Shown in pieces: positions 58,210 to 64,000 of a stretch of 64,000 nt of DNA. Where the stretch lies: the NCBI GenBank assembly GCA_029959195.1, contig CP114123.1, positions 1,798,001-1,862,000 on the forward strand, given 5' to 3'. A model generated the notes under the pieces. The model made no database searches. It had not been told where the DNA came from and saw only the letters and a program-made list of their open reading frames with translations. Origin of the DNA: Dictyophora rubrovolvata. Taxonomy: Eukaryota; Basidiomycota; Agaricomycetes; Phallales; Phallaceae. Within the stretch, counting starts at the first letter, position 1. Every line of letters begins with the position of its first letter. The translations under genes were made by a program, and so were the position numbers.

Positions 58210-59595
58210 AGAAATGATGATTACCTATGTTGGAGATTACCCAGAATATCTATTGCAACCTATTTAGCACGAATTTGAAGTTCAGTGCATTACATAATTT
58301 GTTTGAAACAGAGGGTATTTACCATGAAAGTATTCGGAATCTACAGAAGAATTCAGAAAACATAATCAAATTCTATAGAGATTGATATTACAAGTTCCAA
58401 GACTACAATAGTAATGGAAAAAGAATCACAAGGCTTTCCGAGAGGCCAAAATGAGATGTTGACGAAAGGACTCTATGTTGTTTAAGCTCACCAAAACCGC
58501 GATACGCCTATAGTCCTCAGTTAAAAACAGCTTTGATAAAGATGTGATTTGAAACCTACTCTGTTTAAGTAACATTTGAAACAAGGTCGTTGTTGTTTTG
58601 AATGCCAGCTTCACGCTTTAACTTCCATGTGCCCCAAACCTTCCAAAAACAAACGCAAAAGACAATCAGATCAGTTGAAATAACACAGATATTTGCAGCA
58701 GCGGCCTCTATGAGGGATTGTGCTAAAATTGTATCACAACGGGATCTGCAGTGTCAGTTAACTTATTATAAAACACCCTTACTCAAATCCACCGTCATGA
58801 TTACTATTGCTAGAGAAACTTTATTATATCTAAAAAAAAGCGAAATGAAACAATGATTTCCCATTGCATTAAGGACTCTTACGATAAGTGTTTATAATAA
58901 GCCCTCCCAAAAAGAAAAAGGCTAAAGGCCCAACTATGACCTTATTGGCTTGATACAGTGCGTATGCTCGAATGACCAATAAGCCTAAACGAATACTTGT
59001 AAAAAATTCATTCACAAATCGTATACTGTACTAACCTTGCACACCAGTATACATATCCCACGATGAACGCAGTAGACGTTACACGATTCAGGTCGTCGCA
59101 CGAGCTGCTGCTACTTTTTTTAGTTTCCAAATCTCCATGATTACGATATCTTACCTGCCTACCTGCAGAAGGGGTAAAAAGGGAAAAATTGTTTACAAAC
59201 TCGTCTGAAGAACCATTCGCGTGAAGCTCAACCGAAAGAAAGATCCTTGACTGATCAAAATTCCATATTTTGTAAACACGTAAAGCAAATTTGGGATACT
59301 AAGGGGTTTGGGCGATAGCCACACATATGTAATACCCCGTGGCATAGACAACACTACAGTATAAACAAGGAGTGCTGGGGTATTAAATTTCAACATTGAA
59401 TTGCACGAGTGTATTAGATATCAGATAACGCACCAAACATGCTCGTAGAAACAAGCGATACTACGTAACTGATATCCTACGGTCAAATAAAGACTGGATA
59501 TGAAGGATGAGAACCTACTCTAGATATACTTCTTGGACCAATTCTAAAGCGACCGCACTACTAGTGGAGGTAGCATTAGCAATATTGTTGTTCAT
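58210..59595 (-). pseudogene. DUF6533-like multi-pass membrane protein, tandem copy 1 (decayed)
   Basis: On the minus strand from an ATG at 59595: MNNNIANATSTSSAVALELV, VQEVYLE, then LLVYTVVLSMPRGITYVWLS, PKPLSIPNLLYVFTKYGILI, a pattern like DUF6533 (hydrophobic helix, E/YVW, then a helix with a RYG-type end), and a downstream helix near ILFRCYL-type sequence (58430-58610: MKLAFKTTTTLFQML). It corresponds exon by exon to 61323-63030 over 1.4 kb. Frames in this copy are interrupted more often than in copy 2, and the Glu of EYVW is replaced by Thr. Agaricomycetes carry large families of these; function unknown. Confidence 0.5.
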
Positions 59596-60352
59596 TTTGG
59601 CCAGGGAGGCTAAAGTGCAAGGGCGCAAAGGAGTGAAGTAATTTGACCCAGTAGCTTGAGCTGTGAGGCCAAAGTAGGATGGATAGATCGATGTTGAATA
59701 CGCGCCGAGTTTTTTTTTAATTTTTGCGCCCAGCTCAGAGCTGAAAAGGAGTTGCTAGTGTCTGAATTCAATTTGAAATAAAATTTGAACACTTTAGCTC
59801 CAGTGTCACAATCCTTCGGAATATTCAGATGCTGCGCTAAAAAGTATTCATTAGATGCTTCTATATTTAACTGGCTATAACAATGTGCATCAGCGGGTCG
59901 CGCGACCTCTCCATGGTGGATGATGATTGCGATGATTATGGTAATTTGCTAAGTAGAATCGCTCACTAGTCCACAACATCTGAATTATACATCTGCCGGT
60001 GAACCTACGACACTACGGCCATGATGGAATGAAGACTCACCGGCGCTGATATTGCCAACAACTTTTGTGGGCCTTGAACAAAGGTGTGACGCGGCCATTG
60101 ATTCTCTAATAAATTGCCATCTGGAAATGATATTGAAGATCATCCCAGCCTTGTACTTTCATTTTAGCTCCAAAGACACACATATTGAAATAGTTCAATA
60201 TGATGGCTGTTCAAGTTGTAAGGGAAACGTTCACTTTGTCCGAGTTGTGACCAGTCGAGTTTAGTAAGCGTTAGCGCCCAACAGACGCGAACACGGGCAG
60301 CGTGTTTAGTTGTGGGGAATCTTCGGCCAGGTTTGGGCCAGATCCGCAATGG
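59596..60352. other. Spacer between tandem copy 1 and the NOT2 fragment
   Basis: 59596-59700 still matches the upstream region of tandem copy 2 (63031-63130). The remainder holds nothing recognised. Confidence 0.45.
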
Positions 60353-61215
60353 CAACAATGCGTGCACCCTCAGTGTCCCTACGGGCACCACTGGCAGCCA
60401 CAACAGTCGTGTCTTTAACCTCGGGATTCAAAGAACGCGAATCTCGATACCGCTCTGCTCGCAAATCTCGGTGTACACGTGAACCAATTAGGGTACGTGT
60501 GATGTTCGTCGTTATGCAGAAGTTCTCTTTTTTATTTATTCATACTTATAACCGTGTCTTTAGAAAGATATTCTAATTTTATTACCCCTTGGGACCGGTT
60601 CAAATGCTACTACAGTTCGAGTTGTGCCCGAGTTTGAATTGCCGTCGTCCTACAATGTCCAACCACCACCGCCAGGTCCAACGAGAGTCGTAGCGTCTAA
60701 TGATGAAACCCCGTTTTCCATATTCTATTCGTCCCCGCGAGATACACCTCAAGAAATAACAGCACAAGAGCTACAAATGACATGTCTCTATTTACCAACG
60801 CGTTCTTGCAGATGGAATAGGAACTCTAAGGCACTGTTTGACTAAGGACACGGAAACGCCAATTCTATTCAACACATTACATCTGTATGCTCCCGACCTT
60901 CGCCGATCAACGAGGCTCTGTGTATCTGAGGGAAGATATCCAACGCGTTCAAGACTAATATTAACTCGTCGCTTCATATACTCAATGCTATCTGCCGATT
61001 GACTCTATCTGATTGGTATATCTTCTGCACAAAGCTCCCGAAGGTGAAGCTGGACTCATACACATCCTGGGTTTCCGAATCATGGTTGAAGGAGCGAGCT
61101 TGAAGTACATACTCTACGCTGAACTAAATTTGGAAAGATCTGTTTCATACATAGTTCATACGAGAATTGGGATTGTAGCCTTTCATGTCGGCATGTTGGT
61201 TTCCGGAATCTGATC
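60353..61215 (+). pseudogene. Partial, intron-containing copy of NOT2
   Basis: Matches the minus-strand gene at 2203-4429 from about 3190 down to about 2270: TACGGGCACC.. GCAGCCACAACAGTC, then RYRSA and IRVRVMFVVMQK over the old intron with its GTAC/GTATG start, then ELPSSYNVQPPPPGPTRVVA and FYSSPRDTPQEITAQEL, the next intron, an exon start (ATGGAATAGGAACTC), and EGEAGLIHILGFRIMVEG. Introns are kept, so this is a DNA-level copy, not a reverse-transcribed one. About 90 bases are missing early, and an insertion of about 170 bases lies at 60860-61025. Substitutions are many; it is an old, dead copy. Confidence 0.9.
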
Positions 61216-61322
61216 ATATATCGTATTCTTTCTATAATTATCTTTTTTGATAAATATCAACAAAATTATCACAATTTTAACAGTAAGTCTTGCTGTCTAT
61301 TGTGTTAAAACTGAGCGTAATT

Positions 61323-63030
61323 TTAAAGTGATTCTTCGCGTCGATTTGCGATGTCTGGAAATCCTGAGAGATCTTCATCATCTCCTTCCCTCGTGTCGGT
61401 GTTTTCAGGAGTGCCCATTTCCACAAGAATGGACTGGTGTATATAATTCATCACGTCTTGAAATTGAATAGTTGGTAATGTTTTGTTCATAGTTTGAGTT
61501 GCTGCCGAATTTTGTTGACGAAGATCCAAAGTAAAATCGGCGATTAAAATGGACGAAAAGCTTAAAATTGGAGATAAACAATGACATTGGGATAGAAAGG
61601 GAAATGACCATACCAACGTTGAAAACCGCTCAAGATGTCTACTACAAACTGATGTAACACAAATTGAAGTTCAGTGTACTAGGACCAGATCTCGACCAAA
61701 GCGGTGTGTACTTACGCTATCCAAGAACTGGAGAAGAATAATAAAATTTAAAAGTCAGTTACCAAGAGAATGTAGCCAAGTTTTGCGTAGATCTTACTTC
61801 AACAATGACTGTAAAGGTGACGGTGAAAACAATCACAAAGCTTCCCGGAAGGTTAGAATGTGATGTTGAGAAAATATTCTACGCTGTTGAAGCTCACCAA
61901 AATCGTGATACAGCTATAATACATTCAGTAAAATGGCTTATTTAATATTGTAACTGAAACATACTCTGTTTAAGTAGCACCGAAACAAGATCATTATTAC
62001 TTCGAATGCCAGTGTCACGCTTTAGTTTCCATGTATCCCAAACTTTCCATAAGCAAACACAAAAGACCACCAGGTCAGTAAAAATGGCAAAGATATTTGA
62101 GACTAAGCTAATTAGAAAATAACGAACTAAATTGTATCACGGTAAGACTTATTAGTTCACTTGTTATGAATGGCACCCCTAATACTCAAAACCTACCGCC
62201 AGTATAGCTAGACAAACGTTTAAGAACAAGATTTAGCATAACCATAACTTGGGAATTTATTGCTGACCTTACGCATCCGCTGTAAATTATTGGCCCTAAA
62301 TAAAAAACTAAGCCAGTGCTCCCATTGCATTGAGGATTCTTACTACAAATGTTCAAAGCAAGCCCTCCCAAAAACAAGAAGGCTAAAATCCCCGCTATAA
62401 TTTTATTCCCCCCACATAGTGAAAACCCTCGAGTGATTAGCAAGCCTGAACGAATACTTGTAAAGATATTTGATATAAACCACATGCTGCACTAACCTTG
62501 AACACCAGCAAAACCCACAACGGAGGCAGCATTTTCTACATTGACCAGGTTATTGCACACACTTTTGTTTTTTATTATGATTATGATATCATACCTTCCT
62601 TGCTGCAGAAGGAAAGTTAACGTTGTTTGCAGACACCTCAGAACTGTTTAGGCTTACTGCCACGAAGGTCAACCAAAAGGAAAGCCATTGACTGACTAAA
62701 CTTCCATATCTTGTAAAAGCGTAAAGCAAATTCGGAATACTAAGTGGTCTGGGTGATAACCACACATATTCCATTTCCTGTGGCATGGCCAGGACCGTAG
62801 TGTAAACAAGGAGTGCTGGGGCGTTACTTTTATCATTAAACTGTCCCCTTATATATTATGGGCTAACATACCTAATTCGCTGATATAAAAAAGCACGAGA
62901 ACATAACCAATAGTCAGTCAGATGAACACCGAGAATCGGGGATGAGGACCCACGCTACATATGCTTTCTGGACATATTCAGTAGTAACCACACTATTAAT
63001 GAAGATAGCATCAGTAGTATCATTGTTCAT
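61323..63030 (-). CDS. DUF6533-like multi-pass membrane protein, tandem copy 2
   Basis: ATG at 63030: MNNDTTDAIFINSVVTTEYV, QKAYVAWVL, then LLVYTTVLAMPQEMEYVWLS, PRPLSIPNLLYAFTRYGSLV (the DUF6533-like core), SANNVNFPSAARK, NVENAASVVGFAGVQG, LLITRGFSLCGGNKIIAGIL, LFLGGLALNICSKNPQC, the helix VMVMLNLVLKRLSSYTGG, TDLVVFCVCLWKVWDTWKLK, ITILVSFNSVEYFLNI, and a polar C-terminus TIQFQDVMNYIHQSILVEM ending near 61323 (DLSGFPDIANRREESL). Introns of 50-60 bases separate these. Several joins are uncertain, so the gene may be intact or slightly damaged. Family-level similarity is by pattern only; role unknown. Confidence 0.5.
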
Positions 63031-63130
63031 TTTTGGAGGCCGTCAAAATGTGAAGGTGCCAAAGGGTTGAGAAGTTAATCTGACCTACGTTCTTGAGATG
63101 TGAGGATAAGTATAATATGGACAGATGGGC

Positions 63131-64000
63131 ACATTAAATAAAAACTGAACCGTCTAGTTCGTTGATACTGTTGATAATCTGTCATGGCTGAGTTGATGAT
63201 CATCTCCTAAGCCTTTTTCTCTCAACTGAGATGAGGTTGATATTCATCAACTGAGGGCTTGAGTTTGGAGATTTGAAATTCTAGCTCCTGATGTCTTCTG
63301 ACAAAAGAGTCGGATATTGTTGAGAATGAGAGTAAGTTATGAGGAGAAATCATGAGGCGAGTCCCCACCGAAAACCCTCACAAATCGAATTATCATCTAT
63401 TTGCTTCAAACCAACGCGATTACGACATCCTTTTCAAATAATCGCTGTCACACAAGTCCTGGTACAGCCTCCTCCACCTGAGGCTGCACGTGGGCTCAGC
63501 CGGATGATAGCCTTGACTTAATCTGCAGCGAGCGCTCAGATCTCATTATATGCGCGTTTATTTGACGGATACATTAGAAATTATATCTTGGAACCGACGT
63601 CATCATAGTCTCTGTATAGCTACTCAAACCAGACTCGTCCCTTTTGGAATCTATTATACATCGGCTTTCTAGTAGTTTCGTAACTCCCGTTTCCTCCCGG
63701 GACCCGGACTCACCCATATCTCCTGTATTTCATCTAGACTTTCAGAATTTGGTTTTTCGCTTGTATTGTCTCTTGCCTTGATCTCCGTTGTATGATGATT
63801 TTTCTTGAGGATCATGGTACTAGTCCGGGCCAATTCGTTACTATCCAACAATATCTAGACCAAGCAACATCTGCATCGTACGTAAACAATGGGAACTCAA
63901 CTTCATTTAGTTAGCCGACAATTTATCTACAAAAATACAATGAAGGTGACCTTTTAAGAAATATGTAACTCGCTTACGCTGGCGTCGACGACTTCAAGTT
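63131..64000. other. Window end, nothing recognised
   Basis: No supported gene in the last 870 bases; small open frames have no family resemblance. A short AACTGAG/TTGATGATCATC inverted motif near 63190-63265 is weak. Confidence 0.4.

Noticed and set aside
1-64000. CRISPR arrays, bacterial operons or riboswitches
   Set aside because: None present; the window is intron-rich fungal nuclear DNA.

Overview
This window is nuclear DNA from a filamentous basidiomycete, most likely an Agaricomycete. Most genes are split by many short (about 45-65 base) GT...AG introns. Proteins are rich in Ser/Pro/Gln linkers. The gene set (NOT2, VPS33, epsin, MSP1, SUR2, a GH20 hexosaminidase, a P450, DUF6533-like membrane proteins) is fungal. 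No bacterial signals, CRISPR arrays or organellar genes were seen.

Bases 1 to about 44300 are a gene-dense euchromatic arm. In order: the 3' part of a polyamine-oxidase-like flavoenzyme (damaged near 394-475); NOT2 of the CCR4-NOT complex (minus); a secreted three-module Cys/Ala/Ser-rich protein; a two-zinc-finger protein; a cytochrome P450; a short-chain dehydrogenase; the mitochondrial AAA ATPase MSP1; the geranylgeranyltransferase-I beta subunit, sharing an 80-base divergent promoter with a long WD40 protein resembling WDR7/rabconnectin-3 beta; the sphingoid C4-hydroxylase SUR2; a three-copy family of very small genes (29605, 35331, 36145) interleaved with VPS33; an Ent3-type epsin; an unrecognised coiled-coil protein; a secreted GH20 beta-N-acetylhexosaminidase; and an acidic protein with FSEFFKKHV repeats. 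Several housekeeping genes here act in membrane traffic and membrane lipid work (VPS33, epsin, WDR7-like, SUR2, prenyltransferase), but this looks like ordinary gene neighbourhood rather than a cluster.

From about 44300 to the end the character changes. A 2 kb inverted duplication (45730-47935 and 53432-55425) carries two copies of an unrecognised single-pass membrane protein gene. It encloses 5.5 kb of repeat fossils: a tRNA-derived SINE-like head, a back-to-back LTR-like pair, and three Ty3-type LTRs, two of them identical in length and facing each other. One arm also holds a 230-base TA-flanked MITE, and the other arm preserves the exact empty site. Beyond it (55400-63100) lie scattered diverged copies of sequences found elsewhere in this same window: the SDR upstream region, an intron-bearing piece of NOT2, and two tandem minus-strand DUF6533-like membrane protein genes that flank the NOT2 piece. 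This second half is a small duplication and repeat sink next to a stable gene-rich arm.

The most unusual items are the inverted duplication with its MITE empty-site pair, the in-window NOT2 segmental pseudogene, the three-copy micro-gene family, the modular secreted protein, and the unrecognised membrane protein.
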